From a bacterium (GTDB lineage Bacteria; Patescibacteriota; Minisyncoccia; Minisyncoccales; GWA2-38-27), in NCBI GenBank assembly GCA_029553225.1, contig JAKPCP010000024.1, positions 1 to 6,707 on the forward strand: a DNA stretch of 6,707 bases, read 5' to 3'. The position numbers were made by a program, and so were the translations under genes. Below the pieces are notes generated by a model that was not told the DNA's origin, made no database searches, and worked only from the letters and a program-made list of their open reading frames with translations. Positions 1 through 6,205 of this stretch are shown here, piece after piece; within the stretch, counting starts at the first letter, position 1, and each line of letters starts with the position of its first letter.

Positions 1-367
1 TTTTTCGATATTAAAATTCAATTTATATTTTTTAAATTCATCGTCTTCTCTTTGGAAATTAATTTTCACATCATTTAAAAAAATTATTCTTTTTAAAAGA
101 AATTTTTCAATTCCATAGAAATATTCTTTTAAATTTAAAAAGATTTTAAATTTTTTTCTTTGAAAACAAAATCTAAATCTTCTGAAAATCTTTGACTGTT
201 ATAAATTATTCTGATGCAGGTACCGCCTTGAAAGATACCCTCAGAAAAAAATCATTATTACTTAAATATAAAATAATAAATTTCTGTAAATACTCTCTTA
301 AAAGAAACTTAATATCAACTTCTGTTTCTTTAGATAAATTTAAAAAATCTTCCAAACTTTTTATCAC
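1..367 (-). pseudogene. AbiEii-family nucleotidyltransferase (toxin-like), frameshifted and cut by the window edge
   Basis: Read on the minus strand in three successive frames, this is the N-terminal part of an AbiEii/DUF1814-type nucleotidyltransferase, the toxin half of AbiE (type IV) toxin-antitoxin pairs. A GTG at 367-365, straight after an in-frame TAA, opens a frame beginning VIKSLEDFLNLSKE. It stays open to a seven-base run at 245-251. Adding one base there restores the family core: GGT (227-219), then RFSEDLDF (191-168). These are the GG/GS and DxD nucleotidyltransferase signatures, and both are intact. A second break at the seven-base run 151-157 is also repaired by one added base, giving EKKFKIFLNLKEYFYG and an open frame to the edge. 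The family match comes from the motif, as recalled. As written no functional product is possible, unless the homopolymers are miscounted or slippage restores the frame. The C-terminal part is outside the window. Confidence 0.8.
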
Positions 368-435
368 TTAAAAATATTAACAGATTTGTTAATTTTGTCG
401 AACGAATAATTTAAAATCTCTGAAAAAGTTATCCA
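364..435 (-). pseudogene. Possible 3' remnant of a gene that preceded the AbiEii-like gene
   Basis: In a frame different from the HepT remnant, codons WITFSEILNYSFDKINKSV and a few more end at a TGA (366-364). That TGA overlaps the GTG start of the AbiEii-like gene as GTGA. A four-base stop/start overlap is typical of co-translated partners, and AbiEii toxins are normally preceded by an AbiEi antitoxin. The stretch may therefore be the last codons of a deleted antitoxin gene, joined to the truncated HepT gene by a deletion near 430-450. Only about 23 codons remain and no family motif is visible, so this is inference. The overlap could be chance in AT-rich DNA. Confidence 0.3.
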
Positions 436-602
436 AGAACATTTTTTGAGGCTTCGCCAATAATTTCAAAATTTCTTATAACTGCATCTATAGTTTTTTT
501 ATCCTTAATAAATGTATTAAATGTAAAACCATTAACATAGTCTTCGATATTATTAATACTTTCAATGATATCCTCTAAATATTGTATATAATCTCTTTTC
601 AT
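429..602 (-). pseudogene. hepT: HepT (DUF86, HEPN-domain RNase toxin), 3'-truncated remnant
   Basis: The ATG at 602-600 opens a 57-codon frame beginning MKRDYIQYLEDIIESI and reaching RNFEIIGEASKNV before a TAA at 431-429. The starting helix and the R-N-x-E-I-I-G-E-A signature are typical of HepT/DUF86 toxins, which are usually about 110-140 residues. The half carrying the RNase motif RX4HXY, where MntA also AMPylates its partner, is absent in all frames downstream, so the fragment cannot be an active RNase. The start overlaps the stop of the MntA pseudogene as ATGA, the usual arrangement of this type VII toxin-antitoxin pair. The abrupt loss of similarity after ASKNV points to a deletion rather than a single point mutation. 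Family assignment is firm from the motif and the neighbour. The deletion endpoint is inferred. Confidence 0.82.
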
Positions 603-897
603 ATATATAAAGTCTCTTTTTCTATTGTGTTTTTAAATCTTTTTTTTAGTGTTTCTTTCATAACAAGATCAATCTCGATATGAAGAACATTGCTAAGAAA
701 ATGCTTAAGTTCGATAAATGTGAATAAATCTATAGTTTCATAAAATTATACTAATATGTCTAAATTAATGTCTTTATTTTGCTCTCCTCTTACGAATGAT
801 CCAGAAATTCCTAAATTTTAAACTTTAAATTTTTCTCTTAATATATTTTCATTCTTTTTTTTAAAATTTTTTTTATATGCTCTAAATTCTTTTTCAT
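599..897 (-). pseudogene. mntA: MntA minimal nucleotidyltransferase antitoxin, multiply inactivated
   Basis: MntA proteins are about 100-140-residue adenylyltransferases that neutralise HepT by AMPylation. The ATG at 897-895 opens MKKNLEHIKKILKK, a typical MntA N-terminal helix. The frame breaks at an eight-A run, and one added A joins it to ENILREKFKV, then NLGISGSFVRGEQNKD, the GSX10DXD nucleotidyltransferase motif (GS at 802-797). Two in-frame TAA codons follow normal residues, at 820-818 (after KFKV) and 748-746 (after DILV, where families have E or K). The first catalytic Asp is Asn (AAT, 766-764); the second Asp (760-758) and the later IEIDLV Asp are kept. The repaired frame runs to TGA 601-599 and would give about 99 residues, so the gene is full length but dead. 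No clear ribosome binding site is seen. It lies 22 nt downstream of the unrecognised 138-codon gene. Confidence 0.9.
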
Positions 898-919
898 CAA
901 AATTAAAATTTTTAAATAA

Positions 920-1336
920 TTATTTAATTATCTTCTCCATTAAATCGTTATTGTCATCGCCCTTAAAGATGATTCTTAAAAGTAACTTTATTGAATCAGT
1001 TAAATTTTTAGAAAAATTTATCTTCTTTAATAGATAAGGAAGTTTCTTAGGAGATTCCTTCCTCTCTTTTATATTTATCAAAGATATAATTTTCCTTCTC
1101 TCTTCTTTTGAATATTTTTGATTCACATCGAGTTCAATAATTCTATTCATTGGAAGTTGATTTATGATTCCAGCAAAAACTTCATCTGGAGCGTCAATCA
1201 AATTGATTATCTCCCAATCATAAATTATTTTTGATTTATCAGAAAGTTCGTTAGAGATAAAAGCAACGCTTTTATCTTCCCATGCTCCGAACTCGTTTTT
1301 TACAAGAACCTTATAAGTTTTAGATACACTTTCCAT
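920..1336 (-). CDS. Hypothetical protein, 138 residues, unrecognised
   Basis: This is an intact frame from ATG 1336 to TAA 922-920. I do not recognise a family. The product is soluble-looking, with no signal peptide and no membrane segment. Residues 1-48 look like a small mixed strand/helix unit (TYKVLVKNEFGAWED, then SKIIYDWEIINLIDAP). Residues 50-70 are moderately hydrophobic (DEVFAGIINQLPMNRIIELD). From about 74 it is Lys/Arg/Glu-rich and probably helical (KYSKEERRKIISLINIKERKE), ending in a basic helix and an acidic GDDNND patch. It is the first gene of the leftmost group and sits 22 nt upstream of the MntA pseudogene. It may belong to the same toxin-antitoxin island, or be a truncated piece of a larger gene. 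A -10-like TATACT lies so close to the start that the mRNA could be nearly leaderless. Coding status is likely from length and codon pattern; function is unknown. Confidence 0.6.
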   Translation of the reverse strand: MESVSKTYKVLVKNEFGAWEDKSVAFISNELSDKSKIIYDWEIINLIDAPDEVFAGIINQLPMNRIIELDVNQKYSKEERRKIISLINIKERKESPKKLPYLLKKINFSKNLTDSIKLLLRIIFKGDDNNDLMEKIIK

Positions 1337-1504
1337 AATTTAAGTATACTATTTTTTAAATTATTTTTTAATATTTTATAAAAAACAATATAAATTTTTT
1401 CAAATTATTTTATCCAGAAAATAGGGATATTTAAAATTTAATTAACTTAAAAATAATCTTAAATTAAAATAATTTTTATCATTACTTATGTTAATCATTT
1501 TAAT
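1337..1504. other. AT-rich intergenic spacer between polysaccharide operon and toxin-antitoxin remnants
   Basis: The 168 bp separating the last glycosyltransferase from the 138-codon gene are almost pure A/T. I see no open frame, no tRNA, no convincing GC-stemmed hairpin with a T-tract, and no direct repeats. The only short inverted match is an A/T-only one around 1430-1475, too weak to call a terminator. The spacer nevertheless marks the break between the tightly packed operon and the left-hand genes. Confidence 0.6.
1343..1348 (-). promoter_or_regulatory. Candidate -10 box for the 138-codon gene
   Basis: The minus strand reads TATACT here, one mismatch from TATAAT and ending 6 nt before the ATG at 1336. 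A weak TTAAAA lies 17 nt further upstream (1371-1366) as a possible -35. Normal spacing would put the transcript start at or within a few bases of the ATG, leaving no room for a ribosome binding site, and none is seen. In DNA this AT-rich such matches arise easily. Confidence 0.3.
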
Positions 1505-2659
1505 TTAGGATAACAACTTATTATAAATTTTTTCCATTTGTGGAAGGATCTTATCAATACTAAATTCTTTTTGAATTTTCTCTCTCGCTTTTTTGCCAAA
1601 AATTTCTCTATCTTTTACATTTTTAATAAAATATTCAACTTTTTCAACAAAATTATCAATATTTTTAAATGGTACTAAAAAACCATTATTTCCATCTTCA
1701 ATTAGTTCTCTAATACCTCTGATATTATATGATATTACAGGTTTTTCCATCGACATTGCTTCCATAATTGATTTAGAAAGCCCCTCTCTTATCGAGTTTG
1801 TGATATAAACATCTGAAACAGAAATCAACTCCCTTATATCTTCTCTAATACCGAGCAATAATATATTATTTTCAAGATTCAATTTCTTAATTTTTTTAGT
1901 CAATTTATTTTTTAACGATCCATCCCCTATTAATAAACATTTAAATTTATAATTAGATTTTTTGAGTTTATTTAGGACTTCCAATAAATCAAATAAATTT
2001 TTTTCTTTTCTAAATTCTGAAATATTAATCAAAACAAATTCATCTTCCGAGATATTTAATGATGTTTTATAATATTTTTTTAAATCATCTGTTATTAAAT
2101 CTGGATTAAAAAATTCGATATCTAAACCTACACCTTTAATATAAAATAATTTATCCTGTGGTACGACTTTATATTTTAATGCCATATTATAATCGTAATC
2201 ATTGATTGTTATTAATATATCAGTAAATCTTCCGGCAAATTTTTCTAAATAAATATAAATAAAATTTTTTATTTTATTACCATATTCATGGAAATGAAAA
2301 CCATGAACAGTATATACAACATTAGGAATATTACATTTTTTTGAAGCTACTCTTCCAATAAAACTTGCAATTGGTGTATGGGTATGAACAAGTATATATT
2401 TATTCTTATTAAAAAGTTTAATAAGTAAGAAAAATGAAACGAAATTTCTGAAACTCAATGGATTTTTACTAAACGGAATATTATAAAATTTATACCCTTT
2501 TTCTTCGATTTTATTTTTAAAACCAGTATCAAATGCTGCAACTTCAACACTGTAATTTTTGTTTTTTAAATAATTCATAAAAGGTAAATGAAAATAATAA
2601 ATATGAGAATCAACTGTTGAAAGAAAAAGTATTTTTTTTAAAGTATCATTATGATTCAT
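1505..2659 (-). CDS. GT4-family glycosyltransferase, CapM/EpsD-like
   Basis: This protein probably adds a sugar to a polyprenyl-linked glycan on the cytoplasmic side of the membrane. It has 384 residues, normal for a two-domain GT-B enzyme. The N-terminal acceptor domain (about 8-190) carries HTHTP (92-96) and VHGFHFHEYG (118-127), a signature I associate with CapM/EpsD-type polysaccharide transferases. The C-terminal donor domain has ISEFRKEKN (213-221), LLIGDGSL (242-249) and the EX7E pair E292/E300 in REGLSKSIME, followed by RGIRELIEDGNNGFLVP. A hydrophobic patch near 72-83 may aid membrane contact, but there is no true transmembrane segment. It is the last gene of the operon, 3 nt after its neighbour. 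A GGAG inside the preceding gene's end (2675-2672) sits 12 nt from the ATG, slightly far, so coupling probably helps translation. Donor and acceptor sugars cannot be told. Confidence 0.9.
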   Translation of the reverse strand: MNHNDTLKKILFLSTVDSHIYYFHLPFMNYLKNKNYSVEVAAFDTGFKNKIEEKGYKFYNIPFSKNPLSFRNFVSFFLLIKLFNKNKYILVHTHTPIASFIGRVASKKCNIPNVVYTVHGFHFHEYGNKIKNFIYIYLEKFAGRFTDILITINDYDYNMALKYKVVPQDKLFYIKGVGLDIEFFNPDLITDDLKKYYKTSLNISEDEFVLINISEFRKEKNLFDLLEVLNKLKKSNYKFKCLLIGDGSLKNKLTKKIKKLNLENNILLLGIREDIRELISVSDVYITNSIREGLSKSIMEAMSMEKPVISYNIRGIRELIEDGNNGFLVPFKNIDNFVEKVEYFIKNVKDREIFGKKAREKIQKEFSIDKILPQMEKIYNKLLS

Positions 2660-2662
2660 ATT

Positions 2663-3751
2663 TTATTTAATCTCCGATAATTGTTTATATAAATTTAAAA
2701 TTTTTTTAGTATAATCGGAAATATTATATTCCTTATTTACAATCTCATAGGCATTTTTACTAATAAAATCATATAAATTTTTATTAGATAATAATATAAT
2801 TATGGAATTTGATAAACCCTCAACATCATCGGGGTTAATTAATATTCCATTAAATTTATCAATTATTAATTCAGATATTCCACCAACCTGTGTTGATATT
2901 ACTGGTAATTTATTGCTCATGGCCTCTAAGATTACCATTGGAAGTCCTTCATATCTTGATGGTAATACAAAAATTTTAGATTTTTTCATTATATCATCAG
3001 TATTGTAAGTTGGATTTATGAAAGTTATATTTTCGTTTATTCCCAAATTTTTAGAAAGATTTAATAAAAATTTTTTTTCACTTCCATCCCCTACTATTGC
3101 AATCTTGATATTATTTATGTATTTATTCTTAATAATTTTTATAGATTTAAATAGTGTATCAAGCCCTTTCATTTTCTCAAGTCTACCTACATATAATAAA
3201 TCATAAACTTTCTTTTGATTAATAATATTATTATTGACTGGAACAGCATTTTTTATTACTATAGATTTTGATTCTATTTGAGGTATCCATTTTATCAAAC
3301 TCTCTTTTACTTTTTCGCTTACACATATAATTTTATGGAATCTACTGTATATAAAAAAATCAATAAATTTGAAAATTTTATATTTTCTTCTTCTATTTTC
3401 AACACTATGTTCTGTAAAAATAAATTTTATATTTTTGTTAACAAAAAAAGAAGATATTGCTATAAATAATGCAGCAGGAAATAAATGAACATGAACTAAT
3501 TCATAATTATTTTTTCTTATCAATTTTATAATTTTGATTGTTCCTAAAAAATTATATTTGTATTTTAGATTTAAATTTATTATTTTAACTCCTGTTCTTT
3601 CTAACTCTTTTTGAAAAAAATTTTCAGAATATAAACTACAGATATTTATTTCAAAATCATCATATTTAATAGCTTCTTTAGCAAAATTAACTAATAGTTT
3701 TTCTGCACCACCTATTTCTAAAGAATTAATTACAATTAAAATTTTAATCAT
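2663..3751 (-). CDS. GT4-family glycosyltransferase (GT-B fold)
   Basis: This is a 362-residue retaining-type glycosyltransferase of family GT4, expected to act in the cytoplasm on a lipid-linked oligosaccharide. The N-terminal domain starts MIKILIVINSLEIGGAEK, whose glycine-rich loop (14-18) is the usual acceptor/phosphate-site loop, and continues to HVHLFPA (87-93) and TEHSVENRRRKYK (113-125). The donor domain has YVGRLEKMKG (187-196), IVGDGSEKK (219-227) and the EX7E pair E268/E276 in YEGLPMVILEAM, then STQVGGISELI and NGILI. All key sites are present, with no frame damage despite an eight-T run at about 3071-3078. It starts 10 nt after the upstream gene, with a good AAAGGA ribosome site. 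A 24-nt stretch coding for LEIGGAEK is identical to one in the preceding gene, suggesting shared ancestry. Sugar specificity is unknown. Confidence 0.92.
   Translation of the reverse strand: MIKILIVINSLEIGGAEKLLVNFAKEAIKYDDFEINICSLYSENFFQKELERTGVKIINLNLKYKYNFLGTIKIIKLIRKNNYELVHVHLFPAALFIAISSFFVNKNIKFIFTEHSVENRRRKYKIFKFIDFFIYSRFHKIICVSEKVKESLIKWIPQIESKSIVIKNAVPVNNNIINQKKVYDLLYVGRLEKMKGLDTLFKSIKIIKNKYINNIKIAIVGDGSEKKFLLNLSKNLGINENITFINPTYNTDDIMKKSKIFVLPSRYEGLPMVILEAMSNKLPVISTQVGGISELIIDKFNGILINPDDVEGLSNSIIILLSNKNLYDFISKNAYEIVNKEYNISDYTKKILNLYKQLSEIK
3698..3721. repeat. 24-nt direct repeat, copy 1 (GT4 glycine loop)
   Basis: These 24 bases are identical to 4824-4847. Both copies encode LEIGGAEK at the start of a glycosyltransferase. 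The core on the plus strand is CTGCACCACCTATTTCTAA, preceded by five T. The match follows the coding constraint but includes identical synonymous positions. Confidence 0.8.
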
Positions 3752-3757
3752 ATATTT

Positions 3758-3763
3758 TCCTTT
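3758..3763 (-). promoter_or_regulatory. Ribosome binding site for the 362-residue glycosyltransferase
   Basis: The minus strand reads AAAGGA 6 nt before the ATG at 3751 and overlaps the TAA stop of the upstream gene (3764-3762). This fixes the start at 3751 and indicates co-translation. It is the clearest Shine-Dalgarno site in the window; the other starts have weak or no matches. Confidence 0.75.
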
Positions 3764-4922
3764 AATTGGTAAAAAGGTTTTCTGATAAGTTATCTATTAA
3801 ATTTTTATATTCATAAACAACATTTTCTAATTTAAATCTCTCTAATTCATTCATATTTGTAATAAATTTATTCCTATTTTTTAAAATATATATAATGGCT
3901 TGTGACAAAGATTTATAATCGCCTACTTTAACTAAGAGCCCATTAATATTATTTTTAATGATTTCTCTTGGTCCACTTTCACAATCAGTTGAAACTAATG
4001 GCAAACCTAAAGCAAGAGCTTCAATCAATACATTTGATAATCCTTCATAGATAGAGGTTAACACAAATATATCAGATTTACTCATATATTTGTATGGATT
4101 TATATCAAAACCTGGCATCCATAAATCTTCATTAATTTGGAGGCTTTTTGCTAAATTTTCCAAATTCTCCCTTTCAGGACCCTCGCCTATTATTACTAAT
4201 TTACATTTAATTACATCCTTTATTAATTTAAAAGCTTGTAATAAGATTGAATAATTTTTTTCTTTTGATAAACGTCCAACTGAAAGAATTATTGGCATAT
4301 TTTTTTCCAAAAACCATTTATGATAAACTGGTTCATAACTCATTAAAAATATATCTTTATTTAAAACCGGATTGTAAATTACTCTGATTTTATTTTCAAT
4401 ACCTGGGATTTTTTTTAACAAATCCTGTTTTACACCTTCAGAAACTGCTATGATAAAATCAGCTCTCTTATAAAGAAAATGAGCTAATATTGAGACAAAT
4501 TTTACTTTTAAATTATTATTCTTTGTAGCGGAAGACAAATTCGCTCGTTCCATAATAATTAGTTTTGTCTTTACTCTACTAATTAACACCGAAAGTATAG
4601 TTATTATATTTAAATGAGTTAATGATGATATTAATACAGTTGGAGTATTTTTTTTTAGATACTTTATTATTTTGAGGAAGGAAAAAAATACATGTTTTAA
4701 TTTAAAATCTATGATGTTGCAACCTTTTGGCACATTTTTTAATAGTGGGCCTTTTGCATCTATTAATATCAAATCAATTTTATAACCAAAATTTAATAAA
4801 CCCTGTATCAAATTTAATGTCATTTTTTCTGCACCACCTATTTCTAAGGTTGGTAAAACAAAAGCTATAAATTTCTTTTCTAAATCATTGTTTAAATTCT
4901 TTATATTATTATTCATATTCAT
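3762..4922 (-). CDS. GT4-family glycosyltransferase, PglH/PglJ-like donor domain
   Basis: This 386-residue GT-B enzyme is expected to transfer a sugar to a membrane-bound glycan intermediate. The glycine-rich loop LEIGGAEK is at 26-33. A hydrophobic stretch at 94-114 and the sequence LIIMERAN (121-128) lie in the acceptor domain. The donor domain shows SVGRLSKEKNY (214-224), VIIGEGPER (243-251) and the EX7E pair E293/E301 in YEGLSNVLIEALALGLPLVSTD, followed by SGPREII. The EGLSNVLIEAL...STDCxSGPREI pattern resembles N-acetylhexosamine-type transferases such as PglH/PglJ and many capsule enzymes; this is a family resemblance, not a substrate assignment. The start is either ATG 4922 or the in-frame ATG at 4916, and neither has a convincing ribosome site. 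The first 15 residues are Asn-rich and poorly constrained. It follows the initiating transferase by 26 nt. Confidence 0.9.
   Translation of the reverse strand: MNMNNNIKNLNNDLEKKFIAFVLPTLEIGGAEKMTLNLIQGLLNFGYKIDLILIDAKGPLLKNVPKGCNIIDFKLKHVFFSFLKIIKYLKKNTPTVLISSLTHLNIITILSVLISRVKTKLIIMERANLSSATKNNNLKVKFVSILAHFLYKRADFIIAVSEGVKQDLLKKIPGIENKIRVIYNPVLNKDIFLMSYEPVYHKWFLEKNMPIILSVGRLSKEKNYSILLQAFKLIKDVIKCKLVIIGEGPERENLENLAKSLQINEDLWMPGFDINPYKYMSKSDIFVLTSIYEGLSNVLIEALALGLPLVSTDCESGPREIIKNNINGLLVKVGDYKSLSQAIIYILKNRNKFITNMNELERFKLENVVYEYKNLIDNLSENLFTN
4824..4847. repeat. 24-nt direct repeat, copy 2 (GT4 glycine loop)
   Basis: Identical to 3698-3721, in the same orientation and about 1.1 kb away. It encodes residues LEIGGAEK (26-33) of the 386-residue glycosyltransferase. 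Similarity stops just outside the motif at the nucleotide level. Confidence 0.8.
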
Positions 4923-4948
4923 AATTATTTTACACTAACTAATATTAT

Positions 4949-6205
4949 TTAAAGAATTTTCTTCAGTGTCATAAATAAAATGTATAAATCAAGAAGTGGT
5001 GACCAAGTTGAAATATAAATCAAATCATATTTGATTTTTTCTTCTGGCGTTGTTTCATATTTTCCTACTATTTGTGCAAGTCCGGTGATTCCTGGTTTTA
5101 GTCTCACTCTATAAATAAAATGAGGAATTTTTTTCTCAATTTCTTCAAAAAATTCTGGTCTTTCTGGTCTTGGTCCAACTATGCTCATTTCCCCTTTTAA
5201 AACATTTATAAATTGTGGAATTTCATCAAGGTGTGTTTTTCTTAAAAATTTACCAATTGGATATATTCTTTCATCTTTAGAATTTGATAGCACTGGTCCA
5301 GTATTATTTTCTGCACCTTCAATCATTGTTCTGAATTTTATTAAATTGAACGCCCTTCCATTTTCACCAACTCTTTTTTGTATATAAAAAATCTTCCCTT
5401 TTGAGGAAATCTTTATAAGTATTGGAATTATTATGAATAGCGGTGAAAGAATTATCAAAAATAGGACTGATAATAAAACATCTATTATTCTTTTTAATAT
5501 TTTCTCTTCATCTGTTAAATTTATCTTAGATATTTCAAAAAATGGTTTATCTGAAATATTTGTAATGTTAGAGCAGTATAAAAGGATATCTTGAAGTGTG
5601 GGGGATAAAAAGATTTTAATACTGTTTTCATAAGCAAATTTAATTATATCTTCTCTTTCTTTTACATTATTGAGTAAAAAAATTGCATCAATTTTTTCTT
5701 TTATACCATTTAATTCATTAACACCATTTAATTTTTTGAACTCATATTTTCCATATCTCTCAAAAATCTCTCCATCTCCAATATAAACTGCTAATTTTTT
5801 TGTTTCAATTTTTTTCTCATATTTATACACAAAATATCTGAATAACAAAAGAAAGATAATTTCATATATAGTTGAAATAAATATAACTGATCTTGGATAT
5901 GCAAATTCTCTTAAAAGATACGATAAAGACAGTTTAATCAAAAACAGAAGAATAATCGAAGTTAAAACTGAAGCAAAAATTTCATAAAAACTCTCTTTTT
6001 TACTATAAAGTCCATATAAGGTAAAAAATATTATAAAAATTATTGTTAAAAAAGGTAAGGTGTTTATAAATGCTTTAATGTTTCTTGGTTCAAAAGGAGT
6101 TCCAAATTTGAAGATATAAAATCTTGTGAAAAAAGCAAAAAGAGATGAAAAAATAAAAATTAAAACATCTAAAAAAGCAATTATATAATAATTAATTTTT
6201 TTCAT
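4949..6205 (-). CDS. Polyprenyl-phosphate sugar-1-phosphate transferase (initiating transferase, WbaP/WcaJ-like)
   Basis: This enzyme starts glycan assembly by moving a sugar-1-phosphate from a nucleotide sugar to polyprenyl phosphate at the inner membrane face. Its 418 residues fit the large form of the family. Four N-terminal membrane segments lie at about 5-27, 48-67, 76-98 and 105-128. A soluble, poorly conserved linker (about 130-232) contains the Rossmann-like start LAVYIGDGE. The catalytic bacterial sugar transferase domain (about 236-418) begins KRIIDVLLS. It has a hydrophobic helix broken by SP (254-255), as in the re-entrant helix of PglC, then QKRVGENG (276-283), KFRTM (290-294), the Asp-Glu pair D327/E328 in HLDEIPQ that matches the PglC catalytic dyad, and VGPRPERPEF (343-352). 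Its start lies inside the end of the upstream epimerase gene (14-nt overlap) and no strong ribosome site is seen, so translation is probably coupled. The sugar is not predictable, although the upstream epimerase hints at a 4-epimerised hexose or HexNAc. Confidence 0.95.
   Translation of the reverse strand: MKKINYYIIAFLDVLIFIFSSLFAFFTRFYIFKFGTPFEPRNIKAFINTLPFLTIIFIIFFTLYGLYSKKESFYEIFASVLTSIILLFLIKLSLSYLLREFAYPRSVIFISTIYEIIFLLLFRYFVYKYEKKIETKKLAVYIGDGEIFERYGKYEFKKLNGVNELNGIKEKIDAIFLLNNVKEREDIIKFAYENSIKIFLSPTLQDILLYCSNITNISDKPFFEISKINLTDEEKILKRIIDVLLSVLFLIILSPLFIIIPILIKISSKGKIFYIQKRVGENGRAFNLIKFRTMIEGAENNTGPVLSNSKDERIYPIGKFLRKTHLDEIPQFINVLKGEMSIVGPRPERPEFFEEIEKKIPHFIYRVRLKPGITGLAQIVGKYETTPEEKIKYDLIYISTWSPLLDLYILFMTLKKIL

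Noticed and set aside
1..920. CRISPR array or tandem repeats in the gene-poor left region
   Set aside because: No regularly spaced repeat is present; the region is explained by broken coding sequence.
599..922. In-frame TAA codons read as possible stop-codon reassignment or readthrough
   Set aside because: The genes around it end at TAA exactly where their families end, TAA is absent within them, and this gene also has a frameshift and a catalytic substitution, so decay explains it.
1430..1475. A/T-only inverted repeat as a terminator after the operon
   Set aside because: The stem is imperfect, has almost no G/C and no clear T-tract; such matches are expected by chance in this composition.
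1337..1504. Small RNA or tRNA in the spacer
   Set aside because: No cloverleaf, no GC-rich stem, and no recognisable RNA motif.
1593..1808. Plus-strand open frame of 71 codons
   Set aside because: It is antisense to the conserved donor domain of the 384-residue glycosyltransferase, has no family features, and its composition is that of a reverse-complement shadow.
2802..3469. Three short plus-strand open frames (62-68 codons)
   Set aside because: All lie antisense inside the 362-residue glycosyltransferase gene, which has full GT4 motifs; no ribosome sites or recognisable products.
5181..5387. Plus-strand open frame of 68 codons
   Set aside because: It is antisense to the catalytic domain of the sugar-phosphate transferase; a shadow of strongly conserved codons.
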